DNA of 64,000 nt from Burkholderiales bacterium (GTDB lineage Bacteria > Pseudomonadota > Gammaproteobacteria > Burkholderiales > Burkholderiaceae_C), in NCBI GenBank assembly GCA_016703325.1, contig JADJCH010000013.1:1-64000 (forward strand), read 5' to 3'. Shown piece after piece: positions 25,300-33,880 of the stretch. The translations under genes and the position numbers were made by a program. A model generated the notes under the pieces. It was not told the origin of the DNA. It did no database searches and worked only from the letters and a program-made list of their open reading frames with translations. Every line of letters begins with the position of its first letter. The stretch's first letter is position 1.

Positions 25300-27414
25300 T
25301 CACTCCAGCGCAGCCAGGAAACCCATCGGCCGCTCGGCGGACTTGGACTTCAGGGCGGCCAACTGCCGCAGCCTGGCCAGCAGATCGGCTGCGCCCGCAG
25401 GCGGGTGCAGGCGGGCGCCCCGCAGCACGGCCGCAAAGTCACCCGGCGCCAGCCTGTCCATGCCGGTCAGGGCCTGGCGGGTGGCGCTGTCCACCTGCAG
25501 GCCGAGCTTGCCGGCGGTCTCGGCAAACATGGCCTGCGCCTGCGCCGGGCGCAGGAAGTCCAGCCGGATGCAGGCGTCGAAGCGGCGCATCGCCGCCTCG
25601 TCCAGCTGGTCCATCAGATTGGTGGAGGCGATGAAGAGCCCGTCGAAGTCCTCCATCTGCGTGAGCATCTCGTTGACCTGCGTGACCTCCCAGGAGCGCT
25701 GCGCGCCGCGCCGGCTGCGCAGGAAGCTGTCGGCCTCGTCCAGCAGCAGCACCGCACCGTCCACCCGGGCCTGGGCGAACATCTCGGCGATGTGGCGCTC
25801 CGCCTCCCCCACGTAGGGCGACAGGATGTCCGACACGCGCTTGACCAGCAGCGGCCGGTCCAGCTCGCGCGCCAGGTAGCGGCCGAACTCGGTCTTGCCG
25901 GTGCCCGGCGGGCCCCAGAAGCACAGGCGCCCGGCGCCCACACTCAGCAGCCCGTCGCGCAGGCGCTGCAGGTCGCAGTCGGCGTGCAGCCAGTCGAGCC
26001 GGTACTCGCCCACCGGGTCGCGCTGGGCACAGGGCAGCGCGGCCGTGCCCAGCGCCAGCAGGGTGTTGTTCATCACCTGAGTCATCACCGCCTGGGGCTG
26101 CAGGTCAGGGCTGGCGTCGCAGACCGTCAGACACACCCGCGCGGCGCGCTCCACCACCGCAGGCACCAGGCCTTCGTGGCTGGCTGCAGCGTTGCGCCAG
26201 GCTTCCGGCAGCTCCAGGGCGCCCAGGTGGCGCTCCAGCACCCGGCGGCGCACCCGGGCCGGAGGCACATCCAGCTTGAGCACATAGTCGAAGCGGCGCA
26301 GGTAGGCCGCGTCGATCGGCCGCAGGTCGTTGGTGACCCAGAAGGTCGGCACCGGGTTGCGCTCCAGCAGGTGGTTCACCCAGCCCTTGATGCCGCTGGC
26401 GTTGCCGCCGCGCCGGCCCCGCATCGATTCGTTGAACACGTCCTCCACCTCGTCGAAGAGCAGCAGCTGACGGGCGCCGCCTTCCAGCAGGCCCTGGGCA
26501 AAGCGGTAGGACTCGAAGCGCTCCTTGCCGGCCCTCGGCTCACCGCCGGGCAGCTCGCAGGGGATCTCCAGCAGCTTGGCGCCCACCTCCTGCGCCAGGC
26601 AGCGCACCAGCTCGGTCTTGCCGGTGCCGGGCCGGCCATGGATCAGCACATTCACGCCGCGCTGCCCCATGCGGCAGACCACGTCCAGGTACTGCGCCAG
26701 GATGGTGAAGTCGCGCTCCAGGTGCGCAAAGTCCGCACGCTGCAATTGCGGCGCGGGCGAGGGCACCAGGTTGGCAGCGAACAGGTCGAGCAACTCCTGG
26801 TGCTCCAGCATCAGCGCCTCGGCAAAACCATCCAGCAGGTCCACCTTGTTGCTGAACTCGTAGGGCCGGCGGTCGTCGATGGTCAGCAGTGCCGAGCGGC
26901 ACAGCCGGCTGCGGTCGTCCAGCGCGCGCTGCACCTCGCGCTGCGGGTGGCCCAGGCATTCGGCAAACAGGCGCACCGCTGAGCTGCGCGTCAGCGAGCC
27001 GATCATGTCCAGCACCTCCTCCAGCGCCTTGTCCAGGCGCTGGAGCACCGTCAGGTGCAGGATGTCGAGTTCCACCGGGCTGAACTGCAGGTGCTCGGCC
27101 ACCCGCGCCAGGTTGCCCGACAGCCGGGTGGCCGGCAGCACGGACGGCTGGGCCTCCAGGGCCTGCAGCTGTTTGGCCAGCAGCTTCTGGATGCTGCCCT
27201 CCTTGCCGCGCTCCATCTGGGCTTCGGTCAGCCCGAAGTACTTCGCCAGGTGGTGGTCGGAGAAGCGGCATTCCCGCAGGAAGCGGCTGACCCCGTTGCA
27301 GCGCAGCAGCGCCCGCAACATCCAGCGGCGGATCAGGGGTTGGTAGGCCTCATCGAGCGGTGTGTCGGCTCGTTCGGAGAATTCTTCGGCGCAGAGGATG
27401 TCGTCATCGATCAT
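25300..27414 (-). CDS. Double-AAA ATPase (CDC48/FtsH-like AAA+ tandem), accessory cassette
   Basis: A 704-aa soluble ATPase. A helical N-terminal region of about 240 residues precedes two AAA modules: Walker A GRPGTGKT (about 260-267) with Walker B LLFDEVED (about 318-325), and Walker A GPPGTGKT (about 501-508) with Walker B VLLLDEAD (about 555-562) and the sensor-1 Asn/arginine-finger region IASTNLMDQLDEAAMRRFD. Such proteins remodel or unfold protein complexes. It is the last gene of a five-gene minus-strand run, downstream of a WYL regulator. Start ATG 27414; ATG 27447 is possible. Confidence 0.82.
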   Translation of the reverse strand: MIDDDILCAEEFSERADTPLDEAYQPLIRRWMLRALLRCNGVSRFLRECRFSDHHLAKYFGLTEAQMERGKEGSIQKLLAKQLQALEAQPSVLPATRLSGNLARVAEHLQFSPVELDILHLTVLQRLDKALEEVLDMIGSLTRSSAVRLFAECLGHPQREVQRALDDRSRLCRSALLTIDDRRPYEFSNKVDLLDGFAEALMLEHQELLDLFAANLVPSPAPQLQRADFAHLERDFTILAQYLDVVCRMGQRGVNVLIHGRPGTGKTELVRCLAQEVGAKLLEIPCELPGGEPRAGKERFESYRFAQGLLEGGARQLLLFDEVEDVFNESMRGRRGGNASGIKGWVNHLLERNPVPTFWVTNDLRPIDAAYLRRFDYVLKLDVPPARVRRRVLERHLGALELPEAWRNAAASHEGLVPAVVERAARVCLTVCDASPDLQPQAVMTQVMNNTLLALGTAALPCAQRDPVGEYRLDWLHADCDLQRLRDGLLSVGAGRLCFWGPPGTGKTEFGRYLARELDRPLLVKRVSDILSPYVGEAERHIAEMFAQARVDGAVLLLDEADSFLRSRRGAQRSWEVTQVNEMLTQMEDFDGLFIASTNLMDQLDEAAMRRFDACIRLDFLRPAQAQAMFAETAGKLGLQVDSATRQALTGMDRLAPGDFAAVLRGARLHPPAGAADLLARLRQLAALKSKSAERPMGFLAALE

Positions 27415-27496
27415 GACGCCAGTGTCCCGGCCGATGCGACAGCACATGTCGCGTGGCTGCTGCCAGTGCGGTGCTGGTGCCGGTGCTACTGCGGAG

Positions 27497-28543
27497 TCAA
27501 CGGCGCATGGCCGTGTCGGCGGACGGGCCTGGGGCGTAGCGCGCCGCCGCGGCAGTCAGACTGGCGGCCACCTCGTCGCGCAGCTCGGCCGGCGCCAGCA
27601 CCTCCACCGCCGCCGCGCGGCCCAGGATCCACCAGCGCAGCTCCCAGGAGTTCGGCACCGTGGCCTGAACCTCGAAGCGGCCATCGGCCATCGGCTGCAT
27701 GTGCTGGTCCGGCGCCAGCGGGGTTTCAGTCAGCAACCCGGCCAGCACCGCATCGCAGGCCAGCCTCAGCGCCACCTGCGGCGCCTCGGGCGGCAGGCCG
27801 AACTGGCCCTGGCTCCGGCTCAGGGCGGCCTCCAGCGTCAGCCCCTGCGGGTGCTGCACCGGCTCGGGCCGCAGTTCCACCTGCTGGAAGCGGTGCAGCG
27901 CGTAAAAACCCGGCGGACCGCCGCTGCCCTGGGTGGCCACCAGGTAGCCAACCGCCCCACGCAGCACCAGCCCCAGCGGGTGCAAGCGGTAGTGGGCCGG
28001 CTGCCCGGTGCTGCCGGGTGCATAACGGGCGTCGATCTGCCGGTCGGCCAACAGCGCTTCCGACAGCGAGCGCCGCACCGATCGGCGCACCGCCGGCGCC
28101 TGCGCAACCAACCCCGGAGAAATCGCCCGCACCTTGTCCGGCCAGCGCAAGGTGCCGGACTGCGGCCCCAACCGGCCCAGCCGCTGGCGGGCCTGCTCGA
28201 ACACCGGCACAAAACTGTCCAACAGACTCGCCGGCAGCGCCGCCTGCAGGTGCTGCTCCACCAGCGCCACCATCAACGCCTCCGGCGCACTCATCCCGGT
28301 GATGCCGTCGCCCGACGTCGATTTCCACCGCCATCCATGCGGCTTGCTGTCATCTCGCAACTCCAGCGGCAGGTGCTCGCGCAGCATCTGCAAATCCCGC
28401 TGCACGGAACGCAGATTCACCGCAAACCCCCGATCCGCCAGAGCCTGTGTCAATTCAGGCGCCGAGGCGTAGCGACGATGGGGAATGGCCTGCAGGAGTT
28501 CGAGGAGGCGGGCAAGGGTGTCGTGTTTGGGGCTATGAGGCAT
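27497..28543 (-). CDS. WYL-domain transcriptional regulator (HTH-WYL)
   Basis: A 348-aa regulator with an N-terminal winged helix (about residues 8-75; TLARLLELLQAIPHRRYASAPELTQAL...SVQRDLQMLREHLPL) and a central WYL-type domain (about residues 155-235, with ARYAPGSTGQPAHYRLHPLGLVLRGAVGYLVAT). WYL proteins sense nucleic acids or nucleotides and often control phage-defence loci. It lies 82 bases upstream of the AAA ATPase, and its first 11 bases overlap the end of the HExxH gene. Confidence 0.83.
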   Translation of the reverse strand: MPHSPKHDTLARLLELLQAIPHRRYASAPELTQALADRGFAVNLRSVQRDLQMLREHLPLELRDDSKPHGWRWKSTSGDGITGMSAPEALMVALVEQHLQAALPASLLDSFVPVFEQARQRLGRLGPQSGTLRWPDKVRAISPGLVAQAPAVRRSVRRSLSEALLADRQIDARYAPGSTGQPAHYRLHPLGLVLRGAVGYLVATQGSGGPPGFYALHRFQQVELRPEPVQHPQGLTLEAALSRSQGQFGLPPEAPQVALRLACDAVLAGLLTETPLAPDQHMQPMADGRFEVQATVPNSWELRWWILGRAAAVEVLAPAELRDEVAASLTAAAARYAPGPSADTAMRR

Positions 28544-29387
28544 TTTCCGATTTGATCCGCTTCACTTCATCGATCCATCCAAAGAAATGTGGATCAGCTT
28601 CCCAGCAATGGACCGGCAAGGCAAGAATTTGTTGACCGAACTTGCCAAATAATTTGCCCTTGTCAGCTTTGCCGACATTTGCCTTTGTATACTCAATCCA
28701 TTTGTACTTGGACTCATCGGAGAATTGTGATTTGTATCTTCTCCAAATATTCCACCACGCCTTCCGAAGTCCGGTGTCGAATAGGTCAATTCCTAATCGA
28801 TAGTTGTCTGGCTGCATCTCCATGAAAAGACGAACTTGCGCTAATGGGGAAGCAATCGTCGAGAATGGAGGCGCGGAGTCACGACGCGAGGCGCTATGTT
28901 GGTGGCACCTTTGATAGCAATCAAAGGTCTCGAGCACTATCAAGTTTGCCATTGGTTCTTCCATCCACGCATAAAACTCGTCAGGGGGACCATAGTCAGC
29001 GCCAGGATGCATCGTCATTTTGGCGTGGGCCAGCTCATGGATCAAAACCTTGGCGAACAGGATCGTCAATTCTTCCTCGGTCTTGCAGGATCCAATCATT
29101 CGCTCAAGACATAAGCCGATTGCCGGTTTCCGTGAAGTTCCAATTGGGAGCTCATGGCAATAAAATCCCCAGAAATCCATTGACGAACTCGCTCCGACGC
29201 GATCAGTCTTGTCCATGCCTTTGGCCGACAAAAGAAATATAGGGATCTCACTGGCAAGCACGGCCAGCGAGTCCTCTGATCTCATCGGCTCGTGCTCACC
29301 AAATTCGATCACGTTCTCAGCAAAAGACAGTTGTGCTGGCGTAGGCACATACTTCGAGTCAAGATTGATGATTTTCATATTCGGCAT
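28533..29387 (-). CDS. HExxH protein, putative zinc metallopeptidase of an accessory cassette
   Basis: A 284-aa protein I do not recognise as a named family. HELAH at residues 117-121 within a helix-like VLIHELAHAKM is the classic zinc-peptidase motif, and WMEEPMANLIVLE (about 141-153) could hold the third ligand Glu. No signal peptide or membrane helix. The base composition is clearly lower in GC than the flanking genes, pointing to recent transfer. Gene order nuclease-HExxH-WYL-AAA suggests a role in a defence or regulated-proteolysis system, by inference only. Confidence 0.65.
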   Translation of the reverse strand: MPNMKIINLDSKYVPTPAQLSFAENVIEFGEHEPMRSEDSLAVLASEIPIFLLSAKGMDKTDRVGASSSMDFWGFYCHELPIGTSRKPAIGLCLERMIGSCKTEEELTILFAKVLIHELAHAKMTMHPGADYGPPDEFYAWMEEPMANLIVLETFDCYQRCHQHSASRRDSAPPFSTIASPLAQVRLFMEMQPDNYRLGIDLFDTGLRKAWWNIWRRYKSQFSDESKYKWIEYTKANVGKADKGKLFGKFGQQILALPVHCWEADPHFFGWIDEVKRIKSENAS

Positions 29388-29405
29388 GAAACGACTGGAG
29401 CGAGT

Positions 29406-30326
29406 TCACTCGACCTGTTCAGTAATGCCGGGGCGGTTCTGTTTCTTGAGTTCTTTATTTACATAAGAAATGAAGCGTTTTATATTACTTATGCCCCACT
29501 GATTGCATACCGCAATCGTCGAATCCTTCAACGCGATCAGATCCGATGCATTTAGATAGTATCGCTTATAGCCTTTGGTTTCGTAGTATTTTGTCGCATC
29601 ATCTTCGGACTTGAATACACCAAAGTTTCCTTGGATGTCCTCTTTGAATACATTATTTAGCTGAGCGAACGTGGTCGTTGGATTCCTATGGACATAGTCC
29701 CGAACAACTTCTAGAACAAGCCTGCCCTTGGAGTATGAATTTCCGTTGAATACGTACTTCGTATAATCCTTCTTTGAAGGCTTGAACGAAAAGTATCGAT
29801 CGCTTGTCACATAGACACTTCCATCCGATCCGCGAAAACGCTTGATCACAAGCGCACCGATTGGAATGCTATTCTTAAATAGATAGCCTCCAGCCAACTT
29901 CGCTGCGAGATCAGGTGCAATGTCGGAACCGACAAGGACTCCGACCCATTTCTGGTTACCATTCTCAACAATAAGACCAAGTGCTTCTTTATGACTCTCA
30001 TTAACTATCTGTTCTTTTTTATCGAGATAATCCTCAAGTTGCTTCAAGGCTTTTTCATCAATTTGACCAAGTTTAAGCTCCACCACCCCGATGTACGTTT
30101 GGGAGTACGTAACAAGAAGATCAATCCGACCATCTTTATTACAGCTAGTTCGACCTTCTTTAACACCCAGCTCCATATCAATTATTTCAACCCCTGAGAA
30201 CGCGTCATCGTCCAGTTCCAGGATGTTCTCGTTTTCGGCCAGATACGCTTCCATGGCAAGCTCACGTGGAAATGGAAAGGGATCAAGTACGAGGGAATTG
30301 GCCGTCATATGCCGGTAGATCTTCAT
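29406..30326 (-). CDS. PD-(D/E)XK nuclease-like (NucS/DUF91-like) protein
   Basis: A 306-aa protein. The N-terminal third carries a PD-(D/E)XK arrangement: a helix with Glu (about 27-32), GRIDLLV (Asp69) and VVELKLGQ (Glu83, Lys85), followed by an ALKQLEDYL helix as in NucS/DUF91 nucleases. The C-terminal part (about residues 185-300) is a separate module ending NQWGISNIKRFISYV that I associate with restriction-related proteins. Low GC relative to neighbours. ATG 30326 has AGGAG seven bases upstream and lies 15 bases after the DUF2779 gene, hence one operon. Confidence 0.7.
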   Translation of the reverse strand: MKIYRHMTANSLVLDPFPFPRELAMEAYLAENENILELDDDAFSGVEIIDMELGVKEGRTSCNKDGRIDLLVTYSQTYIGVVELKLGQIDEKALKQLEDYLDKKEQIVNESHKEALGLIVENGNQKWVGVLVGSDIAPDLAAKLAGGYLFKNSIPIGALVIKRFRGSDGSVYVTSDRYFSFKPSKKDYTKYVFNGNSYSKGRLVLEVVRDYVHRNPTTTFAQLNNVFKEDIQGNFGVFKSEDDATKYYETKGYKRYYLNASDLIALKDSTIAVCNQWGISNIKRFISYVNKELKKQNRPGITEQVE

Positions 30327-30341
30327 CGAATTTCTCCTGTA

Positions 30342-32406
30342 TCAAAGAATGGAAGCAAAACTATCTGCCGCACTCACCACTTGCAGATCATGCGGCTCGA
30401 AGTTCCACCCCTGCCAAACCATCACCATCGCCAACGTATCCAACTCGCAATACCTCAGCAGCGCTTGCCGCAGTTGTTCGCGTTCCAGCGCGGGTGAATC
30501 TTCGAACTGCATGCGTGCCCAGGCGGTGGTTGCACTGCCGCCTTCGGCCAGTTCCTGGTCTTCGTCCACCTCCAGCGCTGCCAGAACTTCGGCCGGCAGG
30601 TCGTTGAAGACGGGTGGGAGGAGGTCGTAGGGGTTGGCGGGTTGGCCGTCGGGCCCGGGGCGCCACCAGGACCAGTCGGTGAAGTTGCGGCTCGGGATGC
30701 CGCTGGCGGCGCCGTAGATGGGCGGGCTGTAGCGCTCGCGCAGGAAGGGGGAGGCGGCCATCACCGCCGGCAGCACCTTCTTGATGGAGGAGCTGCCCCG
30801 CGTGGCCGGGTGGAAGAAGGCGCGGCGGGCCAGCACGCACAGGTCCACCATCGCGCGACGGCCCTGGTGGACGATCTGGCCGTTCTCCTTCACGGTGATC
30901 AAGTCGCGCAGGAAGGCGCAGAGTGCGTCCCGGTCGGGCGGTGGTGGCTCGCTGTCCTCCAGCTCGCGCAGCAGGTCGCGCAGGGTGGTGTTCTCGTGCG
31001 GGCTCCACATGAACACCGTGCCTTCTTCACCCAGGCTGGCCTGGAGGGCGCGGACAAAGGCCAGGTTGGGGCACAGACCCGGTTCCAGGCTGAGGAACTC
31101 GCCGACGTGGGCGACGCTGCCGTCGCGCTCCATGCGGTGGTGCGAGAACTGGAAGGCGATGTTGCCGTAGGGCCGCTGCCCGGCGAAGAAGGGGATGGCG
31201 ACGCGGGCAGTCTCGAAGTCGATGAAGTGCAGCGGCCAGCTCCAGCCGGCCATTTCCCGGCGCAGCAGCTCCCGGTCCAGGTAGAAGGCCCCGCCGCCGG
31301 GCCACTGGCCGCTCACCTGCATCCACTGGCGCTGGCGGGGGGTGAGGCCCTCCGCGCCCGGCTCGCCCACAGCGCCCAGCTCATCCAGCTCGGCCGAGGT
31401 CACGCCGATGTCCTCCTCGTGCACCTGGCTCAGTCGCCGCACGCCCAGGTCGATCAGCGCCTGCTTGCGGCGGAAGTTCCACAGGTCCAGCACCGTGCCG
31501 GCGTCGAGGGTGGCGCGGTCGCAGGCCAGCGCCTCGCCCCAGCAGCTGTGGAAACCGCTGAGCAGCGGGCCCTGCGCCGGGGCACGGAACTCGCACCGCC
31601 CGCATTGCGCCCCGATGGCCGGGGCGATCCTGCGGTCGGCCTGGTAGGACTCGGCCCAGCCGCGGATGACCTCATCGAACGGACCGTCGAAGCCCGGCGC
31701 CTTCAGCGGCCCGGACAGGATCTCATCGACATAGGCGTCGACACAGGTCCGGGTCAGCAGCGGCGCGCCGATCGACCCGGCATCGCTGCCCTCTGCCACC
31801 TGCACCCCGGGCCGCTCCCGGGGCTCCCCAAAGCGGCGTCGGATCTTGAAACGCTGGTTCAGCCCGGCCACGCTGCAGCGCTGCTCGGTGTCGGCCAGCA
31901 TCAGGTGGCTGCGGATGCACCAACCGGGAAAGGCCAGCTCCAGCACACGGCGCTGAAAGGCCACGTCCTGCAGGTAGGGCAGCATCCCGCCGTCCAGGCC
32001 GCCCCGTCTGGCGCGGAAGGCATGCGGGTTGCGGGAGGAGGAAGGACTTGGCCTTGACCTCGATGAGGTCGATCGCATCGCCGTCCTTGCGCAGGATGTC
32101 CACCCGCACCAGGAAGGGGCCGTGGGCAATGGCCGCCTCGAACAGAGTGATCCGGTCCTGACGCAGCAGCTCGGCGGTCCGGGCCAGCGCCTGGGCGTTG
32201 CCGGTGGCGGTGACCTCGATGCCGCCGGGGAACATCAGCTTGGCCAGCTCGCCGACCTGGAATCCCCCATCGGCCAGCGCGGCCAGGAAGGCGTCGTCCG
32301 CCTGGGTGTTGGCCCAGCGCTCAGGCTTGCCGGTGTAGTACAGCTTGGTCGGGCATTCAACGGCCAGCTTGAAGCGCGATTTCGTCAGGTAGCGTGGTCG
32401 GGACAC
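30342..32406 (-). pseudogene. DUF2779 protein (nuclease-like), frameshifted
   Basis: Two frames together give about 687 residues. From GTG 32406 (strong GAGGAGG ribosome-binding site) the first frame reads SRPRYLTKSRFKLAVECPTK...IEVKAKSF, a Cas4/RecB-like N-terminus. At about 32037-32044 the reading must drop one base to continue as NPHAFRARRGGLDGGMLPYLQDVAFQ and on to the stop at 30342. The C-terminal half includes HFIDFETARVAIP, an RNase H-like exonuclease motif of the DUF2779 region, and a late cluster RYCELDTLAMVMVW. Either a real +1 indel or a sequencing error. First gene of the cassette. Confidence 0.72.
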
Positions 32407-32598
32407 GGCACCTCCTCTCTGTGAGGGCCACTGTAGGGGGCCCTTGCAGGGAGGTCCGCGAGTCAAACCGCTGAAGCCGGCGTGTTCCAGTCAAACTGCA
32501 CACCGGCGGCGGACTTGAACGAAGAGAGCCGCAGCCCGGCCCCGATGCCAGCAGGAGGACTTTGCGTGCACTTCGACGCTCCCGTCACCCCGCTCCTC

Positions 32599-32661
32599 GT
32601 CATCCCCGCGCAGGCGGGGATCCAGTAGACCGATCTGGATGCCCGCCTTCGCGGGCATGAC
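32599..32661. repeat. REP-type palindromic unit R1
   Basis: Complete 63-base unit matching L1 and L2 closely, followed by a GTGCACATTGCGCCGGAAAG spacer that also follows L1. The 190 bases between the DUF2779 start and this unit hold no gene and presumably the cassette promoter. Confidence 0.9.
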
Positions 32662-32688
32662 GGTGGGAGTGCACATTGCGCCGGAAAG

Positions 32689-32758
32689 TCGTCATCCCAG
32701 CTACGCCGTCATCCTCACCGCTTCGCCATCCCTGCGACGTCGTCATCCCCGCCATGTC
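32689..32758. repeat. Degenerate REP half-unit tract (right)
   Basis: Four or five imperfect copies of the left-arm piece (CGTCATCCC... variants), parallel to the tract at 24357-24473 but shorter. Confidence 0.75.
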
Positions 32759-32934
32759 GTCATCCCCGCGCAGGCGGGGATCCAGTGGGTTCATCTGGAT
32801 GCCCGCCTGCGCGGGCATGACGGTGGGGTTGCATGAGAGGTCAGGTGCAGAGTGGGAACCCACGCGGGTGCGCCTCGCACCCCGCAACCCAACCCAGGCC
32901 GCCCCTCACACCGGCAAGCGCTCGTGCGTCAGCA
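32759..32934 (+). repeat. Right direct repeat: REP unit plus hydrolase 3' end
   Basis: REP unit R2 (32759-32821), a flank, and the last 29 bases of the hydrolase gene. It is the counterpart of 24976-25153 in the same orientation; the final 58 bases are identical. Together the two copies bracket the five-gene cassette. Confidence 0.85.
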
Positions 32935-33718
32935 ACCGGTACGCCTGCCCCACCAAGCCATCCGGCTCGAAGCGCTGCCAGCCTTCCTCGGGTTGGGACA
33001 GGCGATCGGCGACGATCCACAGCACCATCGGGTTGAAGCCCAGGCCGATGTGGCTGCCCGGCACGCGGATGTTCTCGTGCCGCGCCGGGTCGCCTTCCAC
33101 CGTGGCTTCCTGCGGCGGCACCACGCCGTCGCTGACCGAATACAGGCAGCTCAGCGGCATCGGCAGTGCGATGCGCTCGCGCAGCTTCTTGGCGCGCGGC
33201 TGCATGGTGTGGGCCGCCGGGCCCAGCGGGTGGGCGATCAGCCGGTACATCGCCTTGACCAGCGGCGGCGACGCACTGCCCTGGGCGTCCACCGACACAG
33301 GGCTGCCCAGGGTGACGACGTTGCGCACGCACTCCGGCACCTGGTGCGCCCCGTAGCAGGCGAACACCCCTCCCAGGCTCCAGCCCACCAGGCTGACCTT
33401 GCGGCCGCTGCGGTGGTGCAGGAAGCGGATCTTCTGCTCCAGCGCCGCCGCATGTTTGGCGTGGAAGCCCACATTGCGGCCCAGCCCCCAGGTCTCCACC
33501 GCATGACCGCGGTTGCGCAGGAACACCTCCAGCGCCAGCAGCGACGCCTCGCTGCCCATGAAACCCGGCAGCAGCAGCACCGGGTGGCCATCGCCCTTGG
33601 GTGCGGAAGACAGCATCGGCAGCGACCAGGGCAGCGCTGCCATCTCCCAGAACACGCGCCACTCCAGCAGGGAGTGCCACAGCTTGGGCCGGCCGGAGTG
33701 AGGGTGTCTTGAGGCCAT
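32906..33718 (-). CDS. Alpha/beta hydrolase (PGAP1/lipase-like)
   Basis: A 270-aa protein with a GxSxG nucleophile elbow GWSLGG (about residues 113-118), the oxyanion region LLLPGFMGSE and likely catalytic Asp/His in SVSDGVVP and GSHIGLGFNP. The order PGFMGSEASL...VSLVGWSLGGVFA resembles esterases with triacylglycerol-lipase or PGAP1-like folds. Substrate unknown. The last ten codons are duplicated 7.8 kb away at the left end of the accessory cassette. Confidence 0.8.
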   Translation of the reverse strand: MASRHPHSGRPKLWHSLLEWRVFWEMAALPWSLPMLSSAPKGDGHPVLLLPGFMGSEASLLALEVFLRNRGHAVETWGLGRNVGFHAKHAAALEQKIRFLHHRSGRKVSLVGWSLGGVFACYGAHQVPECVRNVVTLGSPVSVDAQGSASPPLVKAMYRLIAHPLGPAAHTMQPRAKKLRERIALPMPLSCLYSVSDGVVPPQEATVEGDPARHENIRVPGSHIGLGFNPMVLWIVADRLSQPEEGWQRFEPDGLVGQAYRLLTHERLPV

Positions 33719-33880
33719 GCGGAAGATATTAGGCCGCCGCGCCGCCGCACCCGGTCACCCGGGCGACGCGCCCCGGGAAGTCCCGCTTGGTGGATACCCT
33801 CTCAAGGAAACGCCGGGCCGCCCCAAGTTTCCTTGACCCCCACGGGGGGCGGGCTGGGCGTAGCCCGGCCCTGGGGGCGC

